Source: Maricaulis sp963975345
GTDB lineage: Bacteria; Pseudomonadota; Alphaproteobacteria; Caulobacterales; Maricaulaceae
Assembly: GCF_963975345.1 (NCBI RefSeq)
Contig: NZ_CAXBGE010000003.1
Location: 62,001-126,000 of the forward strand
DNA: 64,000 nucleotides
Direction of reading: 5' to 3'
Shown here: positions 1-8,044 of the stretch, one piece after another
Layout: every line of letters starts with the position of its first letter
Numbering within the stretch: the first letter of the stretch is position 1
Position numbers and translations under genes: made by a program
The notes under the pieces: model-generated
Told to the model about the DNA's origin: nothing
Seen by the model: only the letters and a program-made list of their open reading frames with translations
Database searches by the model: none

Positions 1-456
1 CCCAGCGAACAGCGCCAATCCTCACCACCCAGCCGGGGCGGCGGCGTCTATGCGACGTTCGAAGCCGCCCTTGAGCGCTTCCGTCTCCTGCCGGAGCAGG
101 ACTGCGCCAATGCTTTCCTGATGGACCATATCGCCCGCCAGTCGCTGAAGCCGACAATCCGGCCGGATGGCAGTGACGGCTGGACCTGGAAATTCGATCC
201 GCATCTGTGGAGCAAGCTGAGCTATGACCGCAAATCACCGGCTGAAATCGCGGCCGGGCTGAAATGCCGCATCGCCCTGTTTCGCGGTGCCGATTCAGTT
301 CTTGTGACGGATGAGATCTGGGGTTTCATGCGCGAAACCTTCGGCGCTGACACGACGATGGTCTCGATCCCGGATGCGCAGCACCATCTGATTCTCGACC
401 AGCCGATCGCCGTAGCTGTCGCGCTAGAAGTGCTGACCGGTCCAGGTTGGGGCTGA
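1..456 (+). CDS. alpha/beta hydrolase, C-terminal part
   Basis: The frame is open from base 1, so the gene begins before the window; 151 C-terminal residues are visible. The end has the usual alpha/beta-hydrolase layout: a strand followed by FRGADSVLVT, which carries the likely acid residue, then AQHHLILDQP, which contains the likely catalytic histidine, and a short final helix. The nucleophile elbow lies outside the window, so the substrate cannot be judged. The next gene is on the opposite strand, so this closes its transcript. The fold is fairly sure; the specific activity is unknown. Confidence 0.7.
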   Translation, partial: PSEQRQSSPPSRGGGVYATFEAALERFRLLPEQDCANAFLMDHIARQSLKPTIRPDGSDGWTWKFDPHLWSKLSYDRKSPAEIAAGLKCRIALFRGADSVLVTDEIWGFMRETFGADTTMVSIPDAQHHLILDQPIAVAVALEVLTGPGWG

Positions 457-513
457 GCCGCGACAGAACGCCGCTGCAAAGCAGACTTCAATCGCAGAAA
501 TCAGTCCCAAAAT

Positions 514-762
514 TCAGTCTTCGTGTTGCCGGATTTCGCGGGCGACATCGTCCGGCATGCCCGGATTGCGCACGATCATCGAACGGCGCAGGGCGCTGAG
601 GATCGCGACCAGTATGACAGCGCCCAGCCAGATACCGCCAATCAGGCGCGCGGTTGGCCAAATCGGGTCTAGCGCGCCGAAATTGAGATATTCCATGCCG
701 GCCAAGCCTGCATAGACGAGCAGGGCGAGAACACCGGACCAGATCGCGAACGGTATGCGCAT
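514..762 (-). CDS. small two-TM membrane protein
   Basis: An 82-residue protein with two hydrophobic segments (about residues 4-22 and 37-58) followed by a basic, then acidic, cytoplasmic tail ending EIRQHED. The reading frame is open 17 codons further upstream, but I chose this ATG because GGGGGAAATTCG sits just before it as a ribosome binding site. I do not recognise the family. It is divergent from the cytochrome oxidase subunit IV gene; no function can be inferred beyond inner-membrane location. Confidence 0.55.
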   Translation of the reverse strand: MRIPFAIWSGVLALLVYAGLAGMEYLNFGALDPIWPTARLIGGIWLGAVILVAILSALRRSMIVRNPGMPDDVAREIRQHED

Positions 763-1006
763 CGAATTTCCCCCATTCCGCCGCAACCCATATTGAAACC
801 CATCCCGCGCCACAACCGCCCGGTCGGGAAAAACCCGCAGCGTGGCACTGCCGCAACAATCCGGTTCCGATCGCCGTGGGCCGACCCAGAGCTGCGGCCC
901 AGAGATCCCCGCAGTGCCTGCACTGCGTCAGCGGGGCATCTTGGCCTACGCTCCGGCGCGTGTTATCGGCAGATCAATATCAGTGACTCGAACAGGGGCA
1001 GTCCTC

Positions 1007-1312
1007 ATGGCAGCTGACTACACGCGCGGCGAAATGAATATCACGGGCCAGGAACATACATTCAGTGGCTTCGTCAAAATCACCCTGTGGAGCTCCATGT
1101 TGCTGGGCCTCATTGTTTTCTATCTGACACTGGTCTTTGCCGCCGGTGCCGACTGGATGACATCGCTGATCGGCGTCGCCGTGCTCGGCTACGTGCTCGG
1201 CCTGGTGACCTCGATGAAAACCGCGTGGAATGTCACCGTAGCCGGCATGCTGGTCTTCGGCCTGATCTGCGGCGGCTTGGCACAATTGTTCAGCGTCTTC
1301 CTGGCCGGCTGA
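1007..1312 (+). CDS. aa3-type cytochrome c oxidase subunit IV-like protein
   Basis: A 101-residue protein. Its N-terminus (MAADYTRGEMNI, then HTFSGFVKIT) is typical of the small bacterial aa3-oxidase subunit IV family (PF07835), followed by two to three hydrophobic segments. The frame extends 55 codons upstream, but that part is low-complexity and unlike a protein; the ATG chosen has AGGGGC about 8 bases before it. In many alphaproteobacteria this gene lies directly before the transhydrogenase genes, as here. Its role as an accessory oxidase subunit is family knowledge, not visible in the sequence. Confidence 0.75.
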   Translation: MAADYTRGEMNITGQEHTFSGFVKITLWSSMLLGLIVFYLTLVFAAGADWMTSLIGVAVLGYVLGLVTSMKTAWNVTVAGMLVFGLICGGLAQLFSVFLAG

Positions 1313-1422
1313 GCCAGCACCGGACTTTCAGACATCCATGACAGGAATTTTTCCGGCGGGCCTTCCCCTGACCGGCGAATTCGCGCATCGTATCCGCCTG
1401 CAACTTCGAGCGGCGGAACGAT

Positions 1423-2556
1423 ATGAGAATTGCTATTCTGAAAGAACGCCATGCGGGCGAAACCCGCGTCGCTGCAACCCCCGACACGATCAAGAAATTC
1501 GTCGCGGCCGGCCATCAGCTCGCGGTTGAAAAAGGCGCCGGCCTCACCGCATCGGTGACCGATGAGGCCTATGCGGCCGCCGGTGCCGAAATCGGCACGC
1601 TGGCCGCAGTGCTGAAGGGCGCTGACGCGCTCTTCTCGGTCCAGATGCCTGATGATGCCACGCTGGCCAAACTGCCCAAGGGCATGCTGTTGGTGGCGCA
1701 TCTCGACCCCTATGGCGCGCAAGAGCGCGCCAAGGCACTGGCCAAGGCCGGGATCGATGCACTGGCGATGGAATTTGTACCGCGCATCAGCCGGGCCCAA
1801 GCGATGGATGCGCTCTCCAGCCAGTCCAATCTGGCCGGCTATCGCGCCATTATCGAAGCGGCCCACATCTATGGCCGCGCCTTCCCGATGATGATGACCG
1901 CTGCGGGCACCGTTGCTCCGGCCAAGGCGTTCATTATGGGCGCCGGTGTTGCCGGTCTGCAGGCGATCGCCACGGCGCGCCGGCTCGGCGCTGTCGTTTC
2001 CGCAACAGATGTCCGCCCGGCCTCGAAGGAACAGGTCGCCTCGCTTGGCGCCAAATTCGTCGCCGTCGAGGATGAGGAATTCAAACAGGCCGAGACCGCT
2101 GGCGGCTATGCCAAGCAGATGTCGCCGGAATACCAAGCCAAACAGGCCGAACTGGTCGCCGGCCATATCGCCAAGCAGGACATCGTCGTCACCACAGCGC
2201 TGATCCCGGGCCGTCCCGCTCCGGTGCTCATCACCAAAGCCATGGTTGAAGCGATGAAGCCCGGCTCGGTGATCATCGATCTGGCCGCGCCCAATGGCGG
2301 CAATTGCGAACTGACCAAGGCCGACGAGATCGTCACGCATCAGGGCGTGATGATCGCCGGCTTCTCCAACCTGCCCGGTCGTCTCGCCGCCGACAGCTCG
2401 GCCCTCTACGCCAAGAACCTCGCCAATCTCCTGCCGCTTCTGGTTGGTGAAGATGGCGGACGCGCCCCGCATTGGGACGATGAAATCATCCAGGGCATGG
2501 CCCTGACGCGCGATGGCGCAGTTGTGCACCCCACACTCGTGAAACAGGAGGCCTGA
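1423..2556 (+). CDS. pntAA: NAD(P) transhydrogenase subunit alpha, part 1
   Basis: The 377-residue soluble NAD(H)-binding domain (dI) of proton-translocating transhydrogenase, which couples hydride transfer between NADH and NADP+ to the proton gradient. Visible are the RAQAMDALSSQ motif (124-134) and the Rossmann motif GAGVAG (173-178), followed by the acidic end of strand 2 in SATDVRP. The protein ends before any membrane segment, which is the split form of PntA common in alphaproteobacteria. The stop is four bases before pntAB, so the three pnt genes are one operon. Confidence 0.96.
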   Translation: MRIAILKERHAGETRVAATPDTIKKFVAAGHQLAVEKGAGLTASVTDEAYAAAGAEIGTLAAVLKGADALFSVQMPDDATLAKLPKGMLLVAHLDPYGAQERAKALAKAGIDALAMEFVPRISRAQAMDALSSQSNLAGYRAIIEAAHIYGRAFPMMMTAAGTVAPAKAFIMGAGVAGLQAIATARRLGAVVSATDVRPASKEQVASLGAKFVAVEDEEFKQAETAGGYAKQMSPEYQAKQAELVAGHIAKQDIVVTTALIPGRPAPVLITKAMVEAMKPGSVIIDLAAPNGGNCELTKADEIVTHQGVMIAGFSNLPGRLAADSSALYAKNLANLLPLLVGEDGGRAPHWDDEIIQGMALTRDGAVVHPTLVKQEA

Positions 2557-2560
2557 TCCG

Positions 2561-2878
2561 ATGGAAGCCGTTGATCCCGTCATCTTTCGCCTCGCGATCT
2601 TCATTCTCGCGATTTTCATTGGCTATTACGTCGTCTGGTCGGTGACACCCGCCCTGCACACGCCGTTGATGGCCGTCACCAATGCGATCTCCTCGGTGAT
2701 TATCGTTGGTGCCCTGCTGGCTGCCACTGCGACCGGCGTGACCGATGATGGCAGCGGCGGGGCCGGCTTCTCGCGCGGTCTCGGCACGCTCGCCATCGTG
2801 CTCGCGAGCGTCAATATTTTCGGTGGATTCCTTGTCACCCAGCGGATGCTGGCGATGTACAAGAAAAAGGAGCGCTAG
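2561..2878 (+). CDS. pntAB: NAD(P) transhydrogenase subunit alpha, part 2
   Basis: A 105-residue membrane protein with three to four hydrophobic helices, matching the C-terminal membrane part (dII) of PntA that is a separate gene in this group. The conserved run VWSVTPALHTPLMAVTNAIS at about residues 22-41 is diagnostic. It sits between pntAA (4-base gap) and pntB (4-base gap). With PntB it forms the proton channel. Confidence 0.95.
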   Translation: MEAVDPVIFRLAIFILAIFIGYYVVWSVTPALHTPLMAVTNAISSVIIVGALLAATATGVTDDGSGGAGFSRGLGTLAIVLASVNIFGGFLVTQRMLAMYKKKER

Positions 2879-2882
2879 GCCC

Positions 2883-4289
2883 ATGTCGGCGAATATTGCA
2901 GCCCTCCTCTATCTCACCTCCGGCATCCTCTTCATCCTCGCCTTGCGCGGTCTGTCGAGCCCGGAAACCGCCCGCCAGGGCAATGTCTTCGGCATGGCCG
3001 GGATGGCGATTGCCATTGTCACCTCACTTCTCGCCGCCCAACTCGACGGTGCCTCGATCGCCCTGATCGTCGGCGGCGTGATGGTTGGCGGTGGCATCGG
3101 TGCCGTGATCGCGCGACGCATCTCGATGACCTCGATGCCGCAGCTTGTCGCCGCCTTCCACTCGCTCGTCGGCATGGCCGCCGTGCTGGTAGCGGCCGCA
3201 GCCCTGTTTGCGCCAGAAGCTTTCGGGATCGCCGATCCGGTCACCGGGCATTTGCACAAGCTGTCGCTGTTTGAACTCTCAATCGGCACGGCGATCGGCG
3301 CCATCACCTTCTCCGGTTCGGTGATCGCCTTTGCCAAGCTCAACGGCAATATGTCGGGCGCGCCGATCCTTCTGCCGATGCGCCATGCGATCAATATCGC
3401 GCTCGGCCTTTTCATCGCCGTAATGATCGCCTTCCTGATGGCCTCAGGCGGTGAGGCCAAGATGGCTTTCTGGCTGATCGCCTTGGCCGCCTTCATTATC
3501 GGCGTCACCCTGATCATTCCGATTGGCGGCGCCGATATGCCGGTCGTCGTCTCGATGCTCAATTCCTATTCCGGCTGGGCTGCCGCCGCACTCGGCTTCA
3601 CCCTGGAGAACACGGCCCTGCTGGTCACCGGCGCCCTGGTCGGCTCCTCCGGTGCGATCCTGTCCTACATCATGTGCAAGGGGATGAATCGCTCCTTCAT
3701 CTCGGTCATACTCGGCGGATTCGGCGATGATGGCGGCGCTGCTGCTGTCGCCGGCCCGCAAGGCAATGCCAAGCAGGGCTCGGCCGAAGACGCAGCTTTC
3801 GTGCTCAAGAATGCCGGCAAGGTCATCATCGTGCCCGGCTATGGCATGGCCGTTGCCCAGGCCCAGCACGCGCTGAAGGAGATGGCCGATATCCTCAAAC
3901 ATGAGGGCGTCGATGTCTCCTACGCGATCCATCCGGTCGCCGGGCGGATGCCGGGGCATATGAATGTCCTGCTCGCCGAAGCCCAAGTGCCCTATGACGA
4001 GGTGTTCGAACTGGAGGATATCAATTCGGCCTTTTCCAATGCCGACGTCGCCTTCGTGATCGGCGCCAATGACGTCACCAATCCGGCCGCCGAGGACGAT
4101 CCGTCATCGCCGATCTATGGCATGCCGGTGCTGCAGGTGTGGAAGGCCAAGACCGTCTTCTTCGTCAAACGCTCGCTCGCCTCCGGCTATGCCGGCGTCG
4201 AGAACCCGCTCTTCTTCCGCGACAATACGATGATGCTTCTCGGCGACGCCAAGAAAATGACGGAAGAGATCAACAAGGCGATGGGCTGA
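2883..4289 (+). CDS. pntB: NAD(P) transhydrogenase subunit beta
   Basis: A 468-residue protein. The first two thirds have eight or nine membrane helices with conserved patches such as GGADMPVVVSMLNSYSGWAA; the last third is the NADP(H)-binding domain dIII, with PGYGMAVAQAQH, HPVAGRMPGHMNVLLAEA and GANDVTNPAA. The frame is open 46 codons upstream inside pntAB, but the ATG at this start follows pntAB at the usual operon distance and gives the standard MSAN-type N-terminus. It completes the transhydrogenase. Confidence 0.96.
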   Translation: MSANIAALLYLTSGILFILALRGLSSPETARQGNVFGMAGMAIAIVTSLLAAQLDGASIALIVGGVMVGGGIGAVIARRISMTSMPQLVAAFHSLVGMAAVLVAAAALFAPEAFGIADPVTGHLHKLSLFELSIGTAIGAITFSGSVIAFAKLNGNMSGAPILLPMRHAINIALGLFIAVMIAFLMASGGEAKMAFWLIALAAFIIGVTLIIPIGGADMPVVVSMLNSYSGWAAAALGFTLENTALLVTGALVGSSGAILSYIMCKGMNRSFISVILGGFGDDGGAAAVAGPQGNAKQGSAEDAAFVLKNAGKVIIVPGYGMAVAQAQHALKEMADILKHEGVDVSYAIHPVAGRMPGHMNVLLAEAQVPYDEVFELEDINSAFSNADVAFVIGANDVTNPAAEDDPSSPIYGMPVLQVWKAKTVFFVKRSLASGYAGVENPLFFRDNTMMLLGDAKKMTEEINKAMG

Positions 4290-4326
4290 TCGAGCACAGG
4301 GTCGTTCGCGCTGGAGTGAATTGCTG

Positions 4327-4764
4327 ATGCTCACCGCGCTTGCCGGATGGTTCGTCTTCATTGTGCTGAGCCTCATCGCCGGACTGCACGCCTATTGGGG
4401 CGCTGGCGGTCTGTGGCCGACAGCGAGCGAAGCCGATCTCGTCAAAACCGTCATCGGGATCAGCCATTCGCCGACCATGCCGGCCAGCGCGACGACGTTC
4501 GCAGTCGCAGCCCTGATCTTCGCAGCCGCCTGTTTTGGCTTTGGCCGGGGCGTGCTCGGCTTTGACAGCCTGATTTTCTCGCGCATCCCGCTGGCCGTAA
4601 TCGCGCTGGTGATGCTGGCGCGCGGCATCTATGCCTACATGCCCGGCCCGTTCAGCCGCGCCAGCGAACCGTTTGCGACCTTGAACGCGATCTATTTCTC
4701 GCCGTTGGTCCTGGTCCTCGGGCTCGCCTGCGCCTGGCTTGCCCTCGCACCCGCCGAGACCTGA
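4327..4764 (+). CDS. DUF3995 family membrane protein
   Basis: A 145-residue protein with four hydrophobic segments. The first is followed by GLHAYWGAGGLWP and a central HSPTMPASAT stretch, the pattern of DUF3995. A TTG two codons upstream could also be the start: GGAG at 4313-4316 is 4 bases from the TTG and 10 from the ATG, so the start is not certain. Function of the family is unknown. It follows pntB by 37 bases and may be read through from it. Confidence 0.7.
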   Translation: MLTALAGWFVFIVLSLIAGLHAYWGAGGLWPTASEADLVKTVIGISHSPTMPASATTFAVAALIFAAACFGFGRGVLGFDSLIFSRIPLAVIALVMLARGIYAYMPGPFSRASEPFATLNAIYFSPLVLVLGLACAWLALAPAET

Positions 4765-4805
4765 CGTTCAAACTGTATTCATCCCTGCCGCCACAAACTG
4801 ACCCC

Positions 4806-5093
4806 ATGTTCGCGGAAATTATCCTCGCCTCGCTCGGCCCCGTCGCCGATGACTGCACCTGGAACGGCATTCCGCTGCATGGCGAGGTGCAAATCGTGGA
4901 GAGTTTTCCTGATATCCGGGTTCAGATCGTCAGCAGCTTCCCCGACCTCAAGGTCAAACAGGTCACCAGCTTCCCCGATCATTGCGGCGAATGGAGTTAT
5001 GTGACGAGCTTTCCCGATTTCACGATCCAGTTCGTCGACAGCTTCCCGGACATCAAAATCAAATACGTGGAGAGTTTCCCCGGCCTGCCCTAG
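4806..5093 (+). CDS. SFPD-repeat protein, 7(1) septoil knot-like
   Basis: A 95-residue protein made almost entirely of short beta-prone repeats of about 11 residues, each ending in SFPD or SFPG: VESFPDI, VSSFPDL, VTSFPDH, VTSFPDF, VDSFPDI and VESFPGL. One longer repeat contains the insertion HCGEWSYV. This pattern matches what I know as the 7(1) septoil knot domain family, small proteins predicted or shown to form a seven-crossing torus knot. Two cysteines are present (one in DDCTW, one in DHCGE). No signal peptide is obvious. Function unknown. It ends 9 bases before a methyltransferase gene. Confidence 0.7.
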   Translation: MFAEIILASLGPVADDCTWNGIPLHGEVQIVESFPDIRVQIVSSFPDLKVKQVTSFPDHCGEWSYVTSFPDFTIQFVDSFPDIKIKYVESFPGLP

Positions 5094-5102
5094 ACTTGGC
5101 GC

Positions 5103-5723
5103 ATGAGCTTTTACCACGAACACGTCCTGCCGCATTTGATCGGCTTCGCCTGCGGCCAACCGCAAATCATGAAGAAGCGCTCGCAGATCGTGCCGCTCGC
5201 CAGCGGCCGGGTGTTGGAGGTCGGCTTCGGTGCCGGGCCGAACCTGTCCTTCTACGATCCGGCCAAAGTCTCCCATCTCTACGCGCTGGAACCTTCCGAG
5301 GGCATGCGGCGCAAGGCGGCCGACGCGATCGCTGCCTGCCCGGTGACTGTCGAGCTGATCGATCTACCCGGCGAGGAGATTCCGCTCGAAGATGCCTCGG
5401 TCGATACCGTGGTGTTGACCTATACGCTGTGCACCATCCCCGACGCGATGGCAGCGCTTGCACAGATGCACCGCGTGCTCAAGCCGGGCGGCAAACTCTT
5501 GTTCTCAGAACATGGCGGCGCACCGGACGCCGATGTCGCGAAATGGCAAAGGCGGATCGAGCCGGTCTGGAAACCCATCGCCGGAGGCTGTCACCTCACT
5601 CGCCATCCCGACACCATGATGCAGGCGGCCGGCTTCGGGATCGAGCAGCTCGAAGCGATCTATCTGCCGAAAAGCCCAAAATTCGCGTCGTTCAATTATG
5701 CCGGCATCGCCGTCAAAGCCTGA
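5103..5723 (+). CDS. class I SAM-dependent methyltransferase
   Basis: A 206-residue protein with SAM-binding motif I VLEVGFGAGPN (37-47), the acidic motif II region YALEPSEGM, and motif IV around VVLTYTLCTIPD; RVLKPGGKLLFSEHG follows as the usual post-motif strand. This is the Methyltransf_11 type that includes UbiE-like and small-molecule enzymes, so the substrate is open. The gene lies nine bases after the SFPD-repeat gene and may be co-transcribed with it. Confidence 0.85.
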   Translation: MSFYHEHVLPHLIGFACGQPQIMKKRSQIVPLASGRVLEVGFGAGPNLSFYDPAKVSHLYALEPSEGMRRKAADAIAACPVTVELIDLPGEEIPLEDASVDTVVLTYTLCTIPDAMAALAQMHRVLKPGGKLLFSEHGGAPDADVAKWQRRIEPVWKPIAGGCHLTRHPDTMMQAAGFGIEQLEAIYLPKSPKFASFNYAGIAVKA

Positions 5724-5729
5724 TCGCGG

Positions 5730-6464
5730 CTACATATCGATGCCCGGATCCTCGCCCGAGCGCAGCCAACCGGTGATCGCCAGACGCGGCGTGGTGACGT
5801 AATTGGCCACCATAGAGACAGCATGCGGCTGCGGGACTTTGAACAGGGCCAGCGAGTTCATACGCGGCACAAAAGCGGCTTCAACATTGCCGTCCGGATC
5901 ATAAAACTGCAGCTGCCCGCCCCAATCGCCCTGCCAGCCAGAGGTCAGACCGAGCACGAAGGCGGCGACGCGGTTCTTGCCGGCGACGCCATCATCATGG
6001 CGGGTCAGGAAATGGCCGCCGCGATAACAGGTCAATTGCCCGTCAGCGAAGGTGATCTGCGGCGCATCAAGCACGTCGCGCATCGTGTCCAGGAAGGGTT
6101 CGCTATTGAGGAAGGCAAATAATTTGGCGAGCACGGGCGCCTCGGTCTCGAGGATGCCGGCATGGGCCTTGTCGTAAAGCGGATAGGTCTCGTAGAGATA
6201 TTGAAAGCCGGCACGCGCCGCCTCGGCCACCCGCGCATCAAATTCAGCGCGCTGGACCGGTGGCAGATCGCGCATCGCGGCGGCGTCGAGATTGAGGTGC
6301 TTTTCCGCCAGCCGCGTCACCAGTAGCCATTTGGAGACATCGCCGATGGCGGCGGTCAGCTGCCGCAAGGCACCGCTGTCCAACAGCCCGACCAGGCGGC
6401 CACGGCCATCGGCCCGCAAGGCCGCGCGGGCCACGTCCAGATCAAGTGAGCGGGAAAGTTTCAT
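5730..6464 (-). CDS. 2OG-Fe(II) oxygenase family protein
   Basis: A 244-residue protein with the metal- and co-substrate-binding set of Fe(II)/2-oxoglutarate dioxygenases: H156-x-D158 in TRHDDG, H214 in PQPHAV, and R227 in TPRLAITGWLR. The region from about 140 resembles prolyl-4-hydroxylase-like PF13640 proteins. An in-frame start exists 17 codons upstream; the ATG used gives the shorter, more protein-like N-terminus, but neither has a strong ribosome binding site. The substrate, protein or small molecule, cannot be told. It is convergent with the methyltransferase gene, with stops seven bases apart. Confidence 0.8.
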   Translation of the reverse strand: MKLSRSLDLDVARAALRADGRGRLVGLLDSGALRQLTAAIGDVSKWLLVTRLAEKHLNLDAAAMRDLPPVQRAEFDARVAEAARAGFQYLYETYPLYDKAHAGILETEAPVLAKLFAFLNSEPFLDTMRDVLDAPQITFADGQLTCYRGGHFLTRHDDGVAGKNRVAAFVLGLTSGWQGDWGGQLQFYDPDGNVEAAFVPRMNSLALFKVPQPHAVSMVANYVTTPRLAITGWLRSGEDPGIDM

Positions 6465-6576
6465 CAACAAATGTCTACGCAGCCAAGCCGAACCAGAGCG
6501 TCCGCCAAGGCCCAAGTTTGCACATCGTCAATCACACTGGCAACCAGCCGGGCCGCAGCCATGCCGCGACAGATTG

Positions 6577-6897
6577 TCAGGCGCAGTCGGCACAGCGGGC
6601 CGCTGCCGGATCGATTTCCAGCCGCTTGGGCGCAATCGCCTCGCCGCATTCGACGCACCAGCCATACTCATCCTCATCGACCCGTTTCAGGGCCGCGTCG
6701 ATCCGTCGGATTTCCTGGTTGCGGCGGACATCGGAAGCCCGCGCCATCGCCTGGACCTGCATCGAGTCCAGCCGAGACAGGCGGCCGATGGATTGTTGAT
6801 CGAGTTCGACCGGCTCACGATCACCGATCGAAGCCTGCGACAGGGCAACCAGTTCGGCTTTCAGGGCCAAAAGGCATGCACGCGGGTCTTGCGCCAT
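6577..6897 (-). CDS. TraR/DksA-type C4 zinc-finger protein
   Basis: A 106-residue protein with an N-terminal coiled-coil region (about 10-75) and a C-terminal four-cysteine zinc finger: C81 and C84 in CVECG, C102 and C105 in CADC. It is shorter than DksA (about 150 residues) and lacks a clear acidic coiled-coil tip, so it is a DksA-like or TraR-like protein that may bind RNA polymerase in the secondary channel. Upstream of it lie about 190 bases without a gene, before the divergent ABC transporter. Confidence 0.8.
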   Translation of the reverse strand: MAQDPRACLLALKAELVALSQASIGDREPVELDQQSIGRLSRLDSMQVQAMARASDVRRNQEIRRIDAALKRVDEDEYGWCVECGEAIAPKRLEIDPAAARCADCA

Positions 6898-7084
6898 AAG
6901 ATCTCACTTATCGTCATCATCGCCGGGCGGGCGGGAGCGCAATACGGGCAACATAGCGCCTTACGGCAGGCCGGGCGCGGTTTTCCGGCAGTCTTCCAGG
7001 CAATGGGGGGATAGCCACCTGCTCAATACCGGTAGCTTGGCGCGACCAGCCTGCCTAAACTCTACGCTCACTCTTGGGGGTCCC

Positions 7085-8044
7085 ATGTCCGAAATCATAT
7101 TGTCGCTCGCGGGCGTCTCGAAAACATTCAACGGCAAAGCCGCCGTCAGCGATCTGAGCTTCGACGTCCGGCGCGGCAAAATCACCGGCTTTCTCGGCCC
7201 CAATGGTGCCGGCAAATCGACCAGCCTGCGCATGGCACTCGGCATACTCACCCCCGATTCCGGCCAGGTCAGCCTGTTTGGCGGCCGGCCACGGGCCAGC
7301 GCCCTGGAACGGGTCGGCTTTCTACCCGAGGAACGCGGCCTCTATCGCAAGATGAAGGTGATCGACGTCATCATCTTCTTCGCACGCCTGAAGGGCGTTG
7401 CGCCGATTGAGGCGCGGCGCCGCGGCCTGGCCATGCTGGATGAATTCGGCCTTGGCGATGTCGCCGAGAGCAAGGTGAAAACCCTCTCCAAGGGCATGGC
7501 GCAGAAGATCCAGATCATCGCGACCCTGATCCATGATCCGGAATTCATCATTCTCGACGAACCGTTTTCCGGCCTCGACCCGGTCAACCAGAAAGCCCTG
7601 GAACGGATCGTGCGGGCCCGCGCCGAAGCCGGGGCGACGATCCTGTTCTCCACCCATGTGATGGAACATGCCGAACGCCTGTGTGACCAGATCGTTCTGG
7701 TGGCAAGGGGCCGCAAAGTGTTTGACGGTACGGTCGAAGAGGCGCTGGGCCATGTGCCGCGCCGCGTCGTGCTGGAAACAGTCTCGGAGACTGATTTGAC
7801 ACCGGTCTTCGCGCCACTTGGGGAAATCGCGGAATCCCGCGCCAACGCCGACGGTGCCCATCACTGGATGATCAATCTGGGCCGCGGTGTCGAAGCTCAG
7901 GATGTGCTGAAGGCTTGCGTCGACGGCAATATCAAGCTGCTCCGCTTCGAGCCGGCACGCGCCCATCTGCACGACGCCTTCGTCCACCTGGTTGAAACCA
8001 GTGGCCAGTTTTCCAACGAAAAGCTTGAAGGGGAGGCCGTCTGA
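7085..8044 (+). CDS. ABC transporter ATP-binding protein (NatA-like)
   Basis: A 319-residue ATPase with Walker A GPNGAGKST (38-46), a signature close to LSKGMAQK, and Walker B IILDEPFSGLDP with a following H-loop STHVMEH. The C-terminal 100 residues form the extra domain seen in NatA and multidrug/Na+ export ATPases. The ATG chosen has TTGGGGG before it; 16 further open codons upstream are unlikely. Its TGA overlaps the ATG of the permease gene, so the two form one exporter. Confidence 0.9.
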   Translation: MSEIILSLAGVSKTFNGKAAVSDLSFDVRRGKITGFLGPNGAGKSTSLRMALGILTPDSGQVSLFGGRPRASALERVGFLPEERGLYRKMKVIDVIIFFARLKGVAPIEARRRGLAMLDEFGLGDVAESKVKTLSKGMAQKIQIIATLIHDPEFIILDEPFSGLDPVNQKALERIVRARAEAGATILFSTHVMEHAERLCDQIVLVARGRKVFDGTVEEALGHVPRRVVLETVSETDLTPVFAPLGEIAESRANADGAHHWMINLGRGVEAQDVLKACVDGNIKLLRFEPARAHLHDAFVHLVETSGQFSNEKLEGEAV

